DNA from: Bugula neritina
Lineage: Eukaryota > Bryozoa > Gymnolaemata > Cheilostomatida > Bugulidae
DNA: 64,000 nucleotides
Reading direction: 5' to 3'
Assembly (NCBI GenBank): GCA_964035545.1
Contig: OZ037765.1
Coordinates: forward strand, 10,410,698-10,474,697
Each line of letters opens with the position of its first letter. The first letter of the stretch is position 1. The notes below the pieces were generated by a model. That model was not told where the DNA came from. It did not search any database and saw only the letters and a list, made by a program, of their open reading frames with translations. Both the position numbers and the translations under genes were made by a program. Below are positions 13,131 through 26,449 of this stretch, one piece after another.

Positions 13131-14135
13131 CAGATTTAAACAAAATGTCCGTCATAAAACATTTCTCTTCTTATAGCAATACAGTCTAGAGTTTATTCCA
13201 TGTTTTAGAAGAAAATAATGTAGATAATACTCATAAGCATATTATATATTTTAGTATTGTTATTGGCTTGTCTTTAGAAGCATTACTGTTGGATGATTTA
13301 ATAACAGTTACTTTATTTTTAGATTTGTATTTTATACAGGACTTTGGCTACACCCATTACTTACTATAATTGTGGGTAGAAAAATTATTATGAGGACATA
13401 TTGAAAATATTTAACAAAAGCTAGTGGGATTTTTCTAAAAGTACTTACTATTTTTATGAATATTTAGTAGTAAAAATTAACTTGCAGTTTCTCTACCAGG
13501 CTTGGGTTGAGTAAGTAAATACAGTGCTAGCAGCAAAAACTTGGAAAAAACAGTGTTGTAAAACCAAATTGCTTATCAGAGTTACAAATAGATTACAATT
13601 ATGATCTAATAATGATAGTGATAACAAAAAAGATAGCAAATGATGCTCGTCAGAGAATATAATGTTTTGAAATATTTTTCTCAGATTGATTGCCAAAAAT
13701 AGATTAAATGCTAAAAAATGCAAATTAAACAGAAATTGCAAAAAAAACATAATATAAGTATGTTATAATCTCATAATACTCAAAACCTTTGGCTACTAAA
13801 ATACATTTAATTAAAATGGTATATGATGTATTCATAAATCCATAGAACGAGTATAGTCAGGATCTCAATATTTATATGCTCAAATTGAAAACAAACAAAC
13901 TTTTATTTTGATTAGAAATGCTCATGCAGTGGTCAAACCCTTTGTAACAAAAATATAGCAAAAGCATGGATAAATTAAAAACACTATAAACTACTAAATC
14001 CATAGAACATGTTGAATATCAAATAATGCAAACTATAAAAGATTGAAAGAGTACTGATGTGAATCGGATTACTACATCTACTGCTACAGGCATGTAGTTC
14101 TGTCATTATGTACATATTGCACTGGCGGAGTGAGA
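13131..14135. other. Intergenic space between convergent genes
   Basis: This kilobase separates the stop codons of the plus-strand LRRC72-like gene and the minus-strand EGF-ligand gene and should hold both 3'UTRs. A minus-strand AATAAA at 13907-13902 lies about 230 nt past the EGF-ligand stop and could be its polyadenylation signal. No further exon was seen. Confidence 0.5.
13902..13907 (-). promoter_or_regulatory. Possible polyadenylation signal of the EGF-ligand gene
   Basis: AATAAA on the minus strand, about 230 nt downstream of the stop codon. The hexamer is common in AT-rich DNA, so position is the only support. Confidence 0.3.
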
Positions 14136-17100
14136 CTAGGAATCTGCAGGCTTCCCATTGTTATTTGCAGACAGTAGGTGAATCTGCTCATGGCTTGAAT
14201 TATCCTTCTGAAAATACAACATAATTATTTCAAAACAAAAGTGATATACAGCAATTTAAAGATACAACTTTTAAAATTACTAAGTGAAAAAATTCCTAAG
14301 AAATCAACTGAAATCTTGAGCAGTGCAAAATGTTCAACCAGCAAAGATAACAAGTTACAAGTATGAACTCATCAGTTTATTCCTATTAGGTACACTAGTT
14401 AGTTGACTCTTGCAATAAATTCCTTAAAAACATCACAGTTTGCTAACTCCATCCGGCTTTTAAAGGTTTAAAACCGGCAAAGTTAATATTTTGGAATTTT
14501 ATTATATGCCCAGTGCAAACTATTCAACTTTATACTTCTGTTATGCTAGATAGCAGTGAAACTATATATAATTACAAAGCACATAATTAGCACAAATATG
14601 CTTAATGATCAAAGAAAATATGCAATAGTTTCTTGTAAATGTAGAACTGATAAAGGAAATTCAGACAAACAATTGTTTGGCAGTAATTTTCATATATGCA
14701 CTTCATCTCAGAATGTGAATTAAAACACAATTGAAATCTCTCAATTGACCAAAACATGTCAGCCATTACAACTCTAATAAAATTATACATTAACTTAAAC
14801 TTAATTAAATCAGCTCAAAATTATTTTAAAAACAAATATTTATCAACACTATGGAATCTTGGATGTTCCACATGCTTTAATGCGGAGATATTCTGTTATT
14901 GAAAATTTCATTTAAATGAGTTGCAATATAAACACTTCGTATTTTTTACAAAAGCAATACTATATAGCTTCAGCTAATTAAATAGATAATATAAAAGAAA
15001 ATGTAATTAAATGATTTAAAATTTTAACTTCATACCTCAACACCAGAACTCTGCACTGTTCCAGGTTCAATGTCAGTATTGCTAGCTTCACCATGAGAAG
15101 AGACATTACCCGACTCATTTGCTCTTCTTTCTCTTCTTTCTCTTCTTTTCTTCCTTCTAAAATATAGATATAATTTATAATATTTTTAACTATATAAAGT
15201 CTTCAATAGATGCAACAACTTTGATGTACTCTGGTGGTTAAATTACCAACATTTAACTCAGGAGTTGTCTTATATATTTACACTAACTTTTGTGGACAAC
15301 TGTTGCATATGTTGCATTGATGCTAACATCAATACCTTCATTAAAATGATAAAATTGGCAGTCATATTAAAGTTGGTAGCCATTTGAATTTATCTTTGCT
15401 GCTTCAAGCACAAGGTAACAACTAAAAATGTGTTACTTCAAACATTTTATTAAGCTAACTTTTATCATAAATTGATCGCAAAATCGGAAGGAAGCATTGA
15501 AAGTACCTGACTACAGGTGCCATCAATTTTTCTACCAGCATACATCAGCCCTTTTATTTACCAAATTATAAGTTATTTATTATATTATACAAGCATGACT
15601 ATATCTTGAAGGTAGGTGCAGAACTGGAGGAATTGAGAAAAGCCTGTGTTCTAGGTGATAAATTTAGCAAAAAGTTGTGTTCTCACAGGATATTCAACTC
15701 ACTTAATAACTAACAATCATATAGCTAAAATTAAGGAACTTAAGCAAATAACGTGTCTCTATTGAATCTAGATGAAAATGTTATCTAAGGTTGTGCAGGT
15801 ACCTTCTCCTAGCATGTGTGACTCAAGCGACTATTAATACAGTAGCGTACTCAGACTGCCAGCTGCATTAACAAGCAGGTAAAAAATAAATATTCAAGTG
15901 CATCAGTGGTCAGTAATAAATGTGATTATATATATTTCTGTGACTTTATACTCAGCTATGCATGACAACAGAGTATATCTCTGTATACAAAAGATACCTA
16001 CATTAGCAGTAAAAACATTTTTCATTTGGTTTGGATTTTCTAAATATTTTATTAGCGTTATGGGATGATCACATTATTTTCTAGCAGAGGACTTCCCCCA
16101 ACATTTGCTAGAATCATACCCACTTCAAAATATAGTTGCTTTTTAACTTGCTAATTATTGAAAAGGAACAGAATATTGTGCACATTAGCTCAAAGAAATC
16201 TGGAAATTTACAGTGAAAAATCAGCCATGACCATCAAAACGAGTACAAAACTACTTTTTGCTGTGTTTCTAAACTTTTAGCCCAAGTCTAAACTCTAAAG
16301 GTAGGTTTCTGGGAGAGGGAGTAGTTTTAGCCTAATAGACATAATTTATACTTACATGAAGCAAATTAGAAGTACCACAAGAGTTATGACCACAGCAGTA
16401 CAGACTACACCAATAGCGGCATACAGAGAGGCTCCTCGAGTTACTAAAATACATCATACAATTTTCAGTTAACTTTTTAAGAATTGTATATTCAAGTTAC
16501 AAGAAAATGCACTTATAAATAACAAAAATACATCTATAATCAAGACCTACAAGACTGTAACAATATAGCCCTGCCATTGTCTCACCTTAATGCTACACTA
16601 CCAACATAACATCAAATTGCACTGAACTAAAGTCTTGGTTATACAGAGTGTATTTGGAAGATAGAAACTAGAGAAATTAGAAAGTGTTGAGGTAAAGCAT
16701 GAATTCAAGTTGAGATAGCTAATATTATGGGCATTTCAACTAATTAGACATTTTTATGAACATTTATTTGTGTTTTAATTTTCACTTAGTTAATGGTTAT
16801 TTCAAACTAAAACACAGCATGTTGATCAACAAAAGGCATTAATACTTGCCATATAAATGCCATAAAAGTTCAACAGACTTCTCTATTATAATTGTTAATT
16901 ACTGTCAATGTGTTGCAGTTTCATTACAATTTTCCTTTTACCAAGGGCATGTATGAAATACTTGACATTTGACGGAACAGTTGAAGAACTTATTTATATA
17001 GAAATACAGTACTGAAAAATATCATTGACTTCTAATCTGATAGTTCACTGTAGCTCTAGAGTCTAGAGTCTAGTAGTTCCAACTTCAAACACCTCTGATC

Positions 17101-20100
17101 AGTGAATTGTAGATATGCATACCTATCTAAAGCTAATGCTATTTTTATTGCCTTCACTTCTTTTACTTGTTGATACTGTTGCATCATCTTATCCTCATTA
17201 CCACTAGTTCTACTACTTTCATGTTGCTAAATATAGGCTCATTGAAAAATAATTTGTTAGAAGTGGTGATCAAGACAAACAGTGCCCCCCCCCTCTATTC
17301 ACAGAACTTTTTTTAGCACACACCATTACTCATTGGTAGGTTCTTTAGAAATATTTAACTAAATTCTCTCACGTTACTTACTACTCATTAATTACTGGAG
17401 CAGAAGTAAGTGTATAAGTATTCTAGTTTATTTGATAAATTAGCTGATGATGCAGCAATGCACTTGGGTGAATTAGCTTATTGGCTACACTGTTTGTGTC
17501 TACATATTATTCTGTCCTTCCACATTTTACAACGTGGGCTAGCTTAGAAATTAGCCTATGATTTTCATAATTAGCCTGTTGTGAAACTGTTTATTATTGA
17601 AAGTTAGCATCACCATCTTATTGTATTTCATGTCTCTTTTACTTGACAAATGCCCAAAATCCTTTCCAAATGCATATTAAATTAAAGAATCCCTGACATA
17701 CTCCATCTATGCAGCATTGAAACATCATATATGTCTTTGCTATTATATGCTGACTGTTTGAAGATTGTGTGCTCAAACAATTTTGTTTCATAATAAATTT
17801 GGTGCAAATATGTCTTGAATTAATTTGGCACTTCTGGCATTTAGGAGCAGTAGTGGAGAAATTGAGATAGCCTCCAACGTTTAATTTTATTATTAAATTC
17901 TGATTGAAATTAGCATAACGTCTTATGCTACATTTCTAATTTAGAACACAGGGTTTTCTCAATATCTCTCTTACTGCACCTACCTCACTTCTGGCTGCTT
18001 GCTCATGATGTTTCCAGTGTGTGAAGTATGCGGTATTATAAAACTAACAGTGAATATTAAAAACTTCTATACTCTATAGCATGCTATTCTTTCAAACTAT
18101 AGTGTAAAGCATATATATTTTTAAATTTACATGATTGCTTCAAATCAATTCAGATAAATTATGAGGAGGGAAAGTCAAGGAACCACCAAGCATACATTGT
18201 ATTGATTTCTTATTAAATTTTATCTTTCCTGAAACATCATAAAATATAGATATATGATATCATCTGCGATGGTTGTTGACCCCATGCCGTTTTTTCACAA
18301 AGCTATTTTTTAAAAGATAAAGATAAATCTAGTACAGATAAAATGGTTTGAAATACAAGATACTGGTTTAACAGTCTGAGCAGTAACCATATAATTGTAC
18401 AACATTGCGTTTTGTTAGCACCAGCGGAATAACTAAAATTGCTCCACTTACTTCTTGAAATTCGTTCACATCGGCTTCCAGTAAATCTAGGGAAGCACCT
18501 AAATTATACAGTAACATTTATTAGTAAGGCAAACCTTTGTAACTGTAGATAGATTAAAGAAAGTGTACCCAAAAAAAGCAGAGCAATAGAATATTGTGAA
18601 CAAAAGGTAAAAGAGCACAAGTGCTGATATATACACAAAGCAGTTTCAGTTCATTTGACAAGCTAACTAGCACCAAGTGGGAGAAGCATAAGCACTACAT
18701 TTAACACAGTGATGTGATGAGTCTGTGTTATACTGGTAAAAATGTCTGCATAGATGATGCTGACATAAACTATGACAATAATGTAAATCAGAGTAAGATG
18801 TTGCAGGCCAAGTAATGACTTGCTTGCACTCTTGAACATCAATACAAGCATATACTCCCTACAGTTAACCAGGCCGAATAATGAATTGAGGAAAAAATTA
18901 CTTTAAAATAAAATTCTGCTAGGTTATAAGATATTCTCTGGAAATATTTGCAAACTGATAATGAATATTTGCAGGCAATACAACACTTACTTGCAGCTAG
19001 ACAATGCAGTGTTGTCCTCAGAATTTACTGCTACCTCACAATAACCATTTAAACACAAGCCGAAATATGTGTCCCCTTCGGTACAGTTACGATATGTTAC
19101 TGAGCTTACTGTAGTGGTTACATTGTCAACTCCATCTACACCTGCAGAAGTTAGTGTCACACTTTTCATGCATTCTACTAGCCATTAGCCAGGTAATTTC
19201 TATTACAAAGAGTAAATACTACACTATAGTAGAGTGTTTCTTCCAGAGTAAGCTACTTTGAAATATATGCTGAAACTTAAAGTATTTATGGGGTGATTTT
19301 AGACAATAATATGTTAGTGTTTTAGCGTTAGTTTACAAACAAGTTCTTTGGTTGGTGAGTCTAATAGAACAGGAGTTTGAGTGAGTAGCTATTAGGAAAA
19401 TTTTGTTAAAAACAAGGTTACCAATGGATAGACAACAGTGGTAATATGTTCCACACTTCCACTGCTGAAGCTGCGTTTACACCTCAACAGACTGATCTGA
19501 TGTTTCTATATAGTTTTATTGTGCCATCAAACAATGCTAATAGCAGAGAAATTTGTTATACAGTGCTTTCTCCTTATCTCACTAAACTACTGTCCCAAAA
19601 ACTTACTTCGTGACATAGTAGAATAACATATTATTTAACTCGAGGATCCGTTAAATTTGGCCATTTTGTCCTTTTACATACATACATACATAAGCCACAA
19701 AACAGGGGTCCAAGCCCTTCTCATGGCCCATGGAAATTCGTGAAATATGGAGGGAGCACTGTACCGTTATAGCAAGCTTTCTCTTATAAAATACTGGCTT
19801 TAAAGCACTTTTGAACTTGACCCCAAGATGAATGCAACTTATTGAAAAATTCTACTCCAATGATAGAGTTTATCGTTGGGGATATATTTTAGTCAGCTTT
19901 CCAGGAAATTTCCATTTGGCTTACATCAAAGTTTTTCATGATTTTTACTTCTATAATAACCATAAAAAATTATTACCTAAATTTGATCAGTTTGTTTCAA
20001 GACTAGAGCAGCTGCTGCAAGATTTTTTCCTAAAAGTTCTCAGCTAAAAGAACTGTGAGCACACATCAGGAGGTGTAAACGCAGCCTTACACTACATACA

Positions 20101-21301
20101 TATACATACTTGACCAGCTTCAGGTTTCTATCCCTCATTGAAACATCTAAACATAACAATCAGTAGCTACTATTTCCGGTTATGCATTCAAATATTTGTA
20201 GAGCTCAATAATGTAGATATACTCCTATGAGCTAAAAGTACTAGCAAAACCTTCTTAAGTACAAACAGTAATACGAGGAGACTTCCCTCAATTTTGTTAG
20301 CTTAGAGTAGAAGTAGCAGTTATTCATTTATATCATATACAGTAGCTAAAAATCATACTCAACTATTTCAGTTCAGTTCTTGACATCTAGCCAAATTATT
20401 TAGTCAAACAATGGGATTATAATATTTGAATGCTAATAATCATCGTAAAGGTAATAACATGCTGATGTACACTAATAGTGTTATAGTATGCAGTAGATTG
20501 TTCTAAATCTGATTGGCCGAACTACAGCTCCACTCCTATTTGCTTCAACTAAATTAATAAAACCGAAGGACAGCACTGATCCTCAACTAACTTCAAATGG
20601 TTACAACACAAGACCTCCAACCTGTGTTGTAACCATTTACATTATTACCGGCTGTAATATGGCTGCATTAGATCTGTTTGACACTATTTCCTTGTTGAAT
20701 ATGACTGTAATTTGCTGGATATATGTAGCATCTCATAAATAATTAAATTTTGACTCACTTTTTACTTTCTTGGATATGACACTTTTAATTATAAATATAA
20801 TAAATTCATCTTGCAGTCAATACCAAACTGATATTTACATGGCTACCAGCAGTTATTATTTAAATATATAACCCCATGCTACTTATACACAAGTTTATAT
20901 GCAGCATGGTAGACTAACAAACTGTTAAAAAATATCTTCCAGTCTATAATACCACACACACCATATATATAAACAAAGTGGCATAGTCCAATGAAAAGTT
21001 TATTTTATCCCATGGAATTTAGCCCAGCAACTATAAACAAAATTTTGCTAAAAGGTATTAAACCATAACTAAGTTTTCTACAGCAGACTTAGTTGCCTAC
21101 GTAGGCTGAAATCTGCAGTCAATAGCAGTTGAAGCCGAATTCCAGTTCAGCAGAGGATGGCAATCCTATTTAAAATGTGTTAATTGCAGACAATAAACAA
21201 AATAATATAAAAGGCATAAGCATACATAATACATTACCAGTCAAACCACTCAACACCAGAATGGGAAGAAGCGCCACAGCTGCCAACATTGTACTCCCCA
21301 T
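14136..21301 (-). CDS. Membrane-anchored single-EGF growth factor precursor (ErbB-ligand type)
   Basis: Six exons (21301-21238, 19141-18991, 18498-18452, 16443-16356, 15156-15036, 14207-14136) join in phase to a 180-residue protein. Residues 1-22 form a signal peptide (MGSTMLAAVALLPILVLSG). Cysteines 41, 51, 56, 71, 73 and 82 make one EGF domain, spaced 9-4-14-1-8 and ending RFTGSRCE. A transmembrane helix spans about 94-117, followed by a strongly basic stop-transfer stretch (RKKRRERRERR) and a short Ser/Asn-rich cytoplasmic tail ending at TAG. One EGF module close to a membrane helix, split between C71 and C73 by an intron, is typical of EGF/TGF-alpha/neuregulin/Spitz ligands. These are shed by proteolysis to activate ErbB receptor tyrosine kinases. 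NVT (28) and NCT (40) are possible N-glycosylation sites. An open frame continues upstream of the ATG to a TTTTAG acceptor near 21388, so a 5'UTR intron is likely. Ligand activity is inferred. Confidence 0.85.
20595..20638. repeat. 16-bp perfect inverted repeat with 12-nt loop
   Basis: Arms at 20595-20610 and 20623-20638 are exact reverse complements (AAATGGTTACAACACA and its complement). It lies in the first coding intron of the EGF-ligand gene. It could be a small hairpin or the remnant of a foldback element. Confidence 0.65.
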
Positions 21302-21419
21302 GTTCACAACTAGATGATCAACTAGCTTGTATTTATTCTCACTGATATCTTCACAATAAGTGCCAAGATAAGCTCTTCTCAGTGCACTAAAATAATACAC
21401 ACAGCTACTAGTAGTATGT

Positions 21420-24400
21420 ACTGTATGTTAAACACTGTAGGTGTACTTTTTCTAACAGACGGCAGAAGTATTTTCAATATTTATAGTTTGTATAAATTTT
21501 GTATGAACCTGCAGTAATTTATCATATGGCCCTGTTAATAGGTGCTTGATAGCTGTATTATTTGGAAATTAGAGGGAAGTTTAAGGCAATATAACAAAAT
21601 TGTGAATTATGGGCCTTTTAATTGCGAAAGTTTTTCTTTTTTGAAATTAGAGAACAAGTTTTTGGTTTGGTAAACAGTTACTCCGAAGCAGCTGATATGT
21701 AACAGTGTAGTGAACTATATTCCATCGTTCATATGTGAGATTTGACTGTATCATTCTACCAATAGGAAGAGTTCCATTGGCATAAAACAATACCTTAAAC
21801 TTTATCTTCCAGAAATATTTAAACATAATATATTCCATCGCTAAAATAACTTGCTTAAGCACTATTAGATCATTTTATTTTATTAAATTTATCTGGACTA
21901 TTCCTCAAACGATGAAAACTAAATTAACCAATCTGGTACTTGCAATTTGATCTGCTTAAATTCTCAAAGACTTGCAGCAAATTAATCAAAGTTTGAAGTT
22001 ACCTCATTCAGGGCATTAAATTGAACAAGTCAATTATTTGAGAACTCAGACTAAACAAAACTCAAGGAATGAGTCAAGGTTATCGAGAGTTGACCCAGCT
22101 TGAGAACTGAAAAACTTCCTTATTCAAAAACTTGATAACATTACAACAATAATAAGGAAACACTGACTAAAAGAAATGTTTGCCAGGTCAAAAATTTGGC
22201 AAACAACCACGTTTGAATATGTTTGCTGGCCTATGCATACAATTAATTATTATTTATTCACATAAACATTTCAGTGATATGATGTTTATAGCTTCGGAGT
22301 TTCATTTAGTAGGAATGAAACATTTTAGGCTATTGTTTGCTATAAAAGAAGTAGCCATGCATAAATAATAAACTCAAAAATCCAAATAATAAAATCAACA
22401 AATCATCATAATAGTACTCTAAGATGTTATTTCAAAGTAAATCATAAGTTAGGCTGATGGCCTCGTAGCCTATACTTTATTAATTATAGTATTTGCAACT
22501 TTCCTATTAGGCAACTATTTTTTTTAAGTAGTGTCACTAGCCTGTTATAGTTGTTCAACATTACTCTGCTACAAAATAATTCTACAAATTTTGTTACTTA
22601 GAGAATATAAATTTATTATTTTGCACACAAAAAACTGTTAAACTAGGTAATAGAGAGCTATAATTTTTAAATTATTCAATTCACATTATTTTAACAAACA
22701 GCAAATTTTGCAACGATCATTCTTATGAAAAAATACTAATATTCAATGTCATGATATAATAAGAGTTTTATAAAACCATTAGGTCATGGCTAACTACTGT
22801 AAGATTTTAACTTCAACAATGAAAACTGAGTTATAACAACAGTAATTAAAGTTCACATTATAATCTTACACCTACTTTAAATCTTTACACTTAAAAATAG
22901 TTGCTTAACATGATAATTTCAAATGTAACAGATACAAATCATATTTGAACTGATAAGAGTATTTGAAGAGCATGTCCCATATTGTTTACTTAAAACAACT
23001 AATAATTTAGCATTATCATTTTTCACTATCAGTTATTAGTCTGCTACTCTGACCCATACAACTTCAGATACCAATTACACCTTAGTAAATTCAGCACATG
23101 TTTGCATATAATACTATTATATCTTCAAATCTGAAAAAAAAGCTTTTCGCTGTATGTGAAATATTGTAAATATATACTATTTTCCAGGTACATTAAACTT
23201 TTTGCAGGCATTGATGGCATTAACTTGTTAGAAAATTCACTGTTTTCAAATTGTTAACCTTCAAAATCGAAATGTAAATCAAGTTTAAGCAACATAAATA
23301 AAGGTCTCCAAGTCAACCTCATTACCTGTTTTATTTAACATTAAAAGAAATTATGTTACAAAAATACAGTTGTTTAAAATAAAAAAAAACAAATATATAA
23401 GATCTTACGCTGGTCACTAATCTTAGTGCACAAGTCCAACACTGAATTCAGCCCCAATTTGATTTAAACAAATTAAAATGTTACTTCTAATACGTATGTT
23501 TTCTAAACAACCTCATATTTACAGCAATACTGTCTGTAATATTTATATGAAACAATTCATAATGAATTTATAAGTAAAACTGCAGTAACAAGTAAAAAAT
23601 ACATTTTTATTGACTCCATGGTGACTTACAAGACAAAGATCATTATTATTTATTTTAACTCAACTATTATAACCATTATCATTGTTATTATAACCAACTA
23701 TTATAATATAACTTTTTTTATTTTCAAAGATAAATTATGATAGTAATATTGATGATACTAGTCTACATTATAATTTCAAGAATAAACGATGGTTGCTGAG
23801 GTAAATAAAAATAATTTTGAAGTCGCTTATTTAAGTCATTATCCTGATTATGGCCAGTATGAAAATTTATTGTAAAAAATTTCAATATTAATATAATTAT
23901 AAATGAATTAAAAATAATATTATTGATATTTACTAATAGTAATTTAGCAACACTTACTCTTAGTCTTAACAGCAAAGGCGCCACAAATAAAAATATGATA
24001 ATGAATATTACACTTGAATATACCCTTGTATTGCAGCTTTTTCCTTATATAATTATAATACCAATCAATATCATTCTATGTCAAAGGCCACAGGCAAAAA
24101 TGCTGACTGGCAACGAATATTATTACTGAGAGTCAGAGTGAGTAATCGTATTTAATAATTATTACAAAGTATAACTATAAATCAACCATACTCATACTCA
24201 TTGAATGAGTCATTGTTAAATTGAAATAACAAGGTCAAATGACTATAATTATAACTATAACTAATAGCAATATCAATATGAATATGAATACGTATACTAA
24301 AGTCCAAACACTTACAGTTATTGAGTTAAGGTTACAACTTACACGCAATATTTCAGTATGAGTATTTATCAGATTTGATCAGTGTTACTGTTACTCTCCT

Positions 24401-25500
24401 ACTTATAGTGATAGTCATACTCATACTGTAGTGTTAGTGTTTCTCACTAAGTTACTGTTAGGTGTTGAGCTTCTGCTAAAGATTAAAGTTAAAGTTGAAC
24501 TTAATCATAATGAAATTGAACATGATAAGATATTGACTTTTGTCTATTGTTATTCACTTATTGTAATTGTTAATCACAATGACAATGTAAATGTTGTGTT
24601 ACTCACCAAAATCATCACATGACTCTTCACTCTTCAGTCTTCAGTAATCCTGAAACATTAATGTAAGTTTGATCAGATAAAGAAAACCAGCATCATATAT
24701 TACAACATAATAGTCAAGTAGATGAAACTGCAAAGCCAAATAGGTCAATTTTGTAATTCAGAGTTTAGGTTTAGACTTTAGAGCAATGATTTAGTATAAC
24801 TTAAACTTGAAGCATTTGTTATCATTACATACGATTCGTGAAACTGAGAGGTCAAAGATTGTCCCTGAAGTGATGTTGACCTTAGTTGAATATTTTGAAG
24901 GCGGTTTGAGCAAAGGCGACTTAAAATCAGTCTGGTATATTTGATGTCCTTTAACCCAAGTGCTCAATATCTGTTACTCTGAGGTGATTCCGGGTAGCCT
25001 CGTGTTCATAAGATGTTAAGATAAAAATAGTTTAGAGTGATGATCTGCCCTCAGTTTAATGTGAATACTTAAGCTAAAGACAACAAGATTTACATGACTA
25101 CTAATAAACAACTAAAAAGAGAAGAGTTGCAGTAAGTTTATTAATTTGTTCACAATTGTATGTTCGTATATTACCATTATGGAGAATTATAAATTTAAAT
25201 GATATTTATGTTATTGTTAATTATAATAGGCAAATAGGCAAACATTTAATTTGACCACATAGTGATAGTCATACTCATACTGATACTGAAACTCATGTGA
25301 TACTAAGTCTAACACGGCATAACTTATAATCATAATGATAATGGGTGACTAATACTGTTAGTATTGCTATTATAATAAGTGTTAGTACGACACAATGTCA
25401 ATTAGTCACACCCATATTGCAATATTCAATTTCATATTGATATTGATACTAATTTTAGTTCATTTTTACTTTTAGTCATAGCTAAGTTTTGCTCAGATTC
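21420..25500. other. Intergenic AT-rich DNA with short-period repeats
   Basis: No supported exon was found on either strand. From about 23600 onward, and again at 24240-24440 and 25250-25460, the sequence is rich in short words such as CATACT, ATTATA and AATATG, resembling the tract at 7440-8200. The open frames in this stretch (for instance near 22180, 23763 and 24431) are lysine/isoleucine-rich and have no splice context. Confidence 0.5.
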
Positions 25501-25539
25501 TTTTCTTCAGCAATACTACATTAAAGTGATGTTATTATT

Positions 25540-26425
25540 AATAGTAATTCCCATCTTTCACCACCATGTCCTGATTGGGTGGCGGGTTTTGCCTAACTCT
25601 CAGGTGAACCAAACTTTATCATCTCACTCGGTAACTTGGATCACTTTGGTTTAGATCTAGCCAGCAGAAGTCAGCTTTGAATGTGTTGCATCACCGCTGT
25701 TTCAGCTGTTCATGCCCTCTGCTTCCCTCCACCCCCATTTTGTATATTCTGCTGATGCTCATCTATGTCACGGCAACAAAGATGGCCATACCATTCTGAT
25801 TCTAGCTTCTTTTTTTTGAGGCATCTCTGGTTGGCATAAAATTTGCTTCTGTTGTACCTTAACATGCACATCTCGCAGGAATGGATCTTGTTTATAAGAG
25901 TTTCTGTAATAGGCAAGTCTCATTTCTGTATGTTAGGGTTGAATGAACGTCAGTCTTATATATGAAAAATTTCAGGTGTGCTGGCATTTGATCTACTGTA
26001 TGCCCTAGAAATATGTAACTCAATTTCTTTAGGACATCTTCCCCTGGTGGATGATGGTATCTAGGTATTTAAACTGTGTGCCTCTAGGTAATATTTCTAA
26101 ATTGTACTTTTTTATTTAGATGTTGCCATCCTCACCTATTGATAGCAGATGCTTCGTTTTTGATCTGCTTATCATTATCTCTCCATACTTACAATCTTTG
26201 TGCCAAATATTCATGGCTACTGCCACAAAGCACCAATTCATCGGCAAATAACATCACTCATGGTGTATCTTCTTTGATGCTTTCAGCAATTACATCCACA
26301 ATGATGATGACGAGTAGTGAACTCAATGCAGATCCTTGGTGTAAGCCAACCTTTATTTTTATGGTCTCTGTGCTCCCAGTGTTTGTCCTGACTTGGGTTA
26401 GAAAGTTGATGCTAATAGTAATAAT
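25540..26425 (-). mobile_element. Dead non-LTR retrotransposon (LINE) fragment, reverse transcriptase region
   Basis: Read on the minus strand, the stretch below 26420 carries a reverse transcriptase signature, VGLHQGSALSSLL followed by a VDVIAES segment. A FADE motif follows where active enzymes have FADD/YADD. Further on, around 25780-25820, ESEWYGHLCCRD matches the RWYGHV-type sequence that closes many LINE reverse transcriptase proteins. The copy is inactive: an in-frame TGA replaces a probable Trp codon before the catalytic box, the second catalytic Asp is Glu, and several frameshifts and stops separate the two parts. The 5' end of the element is missing. The exact clade cannot be told from this much sequence. 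Confidence 0.75.
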
Positions 26426-26449
26426 TAAATTTATAATGGTTATATAATT

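Noticed and set aside
20595-20638. Possible pre-miRNA hairpin
   Set aside because: The 16-bp stem and 44-nt length are shorter than normal precursors and there are no flanking lower stems.
26139-26447. Plus-strand frame over the LINE fragment
   Set aside because: It is the antisense shadow of the reverse transcriptase remnant.
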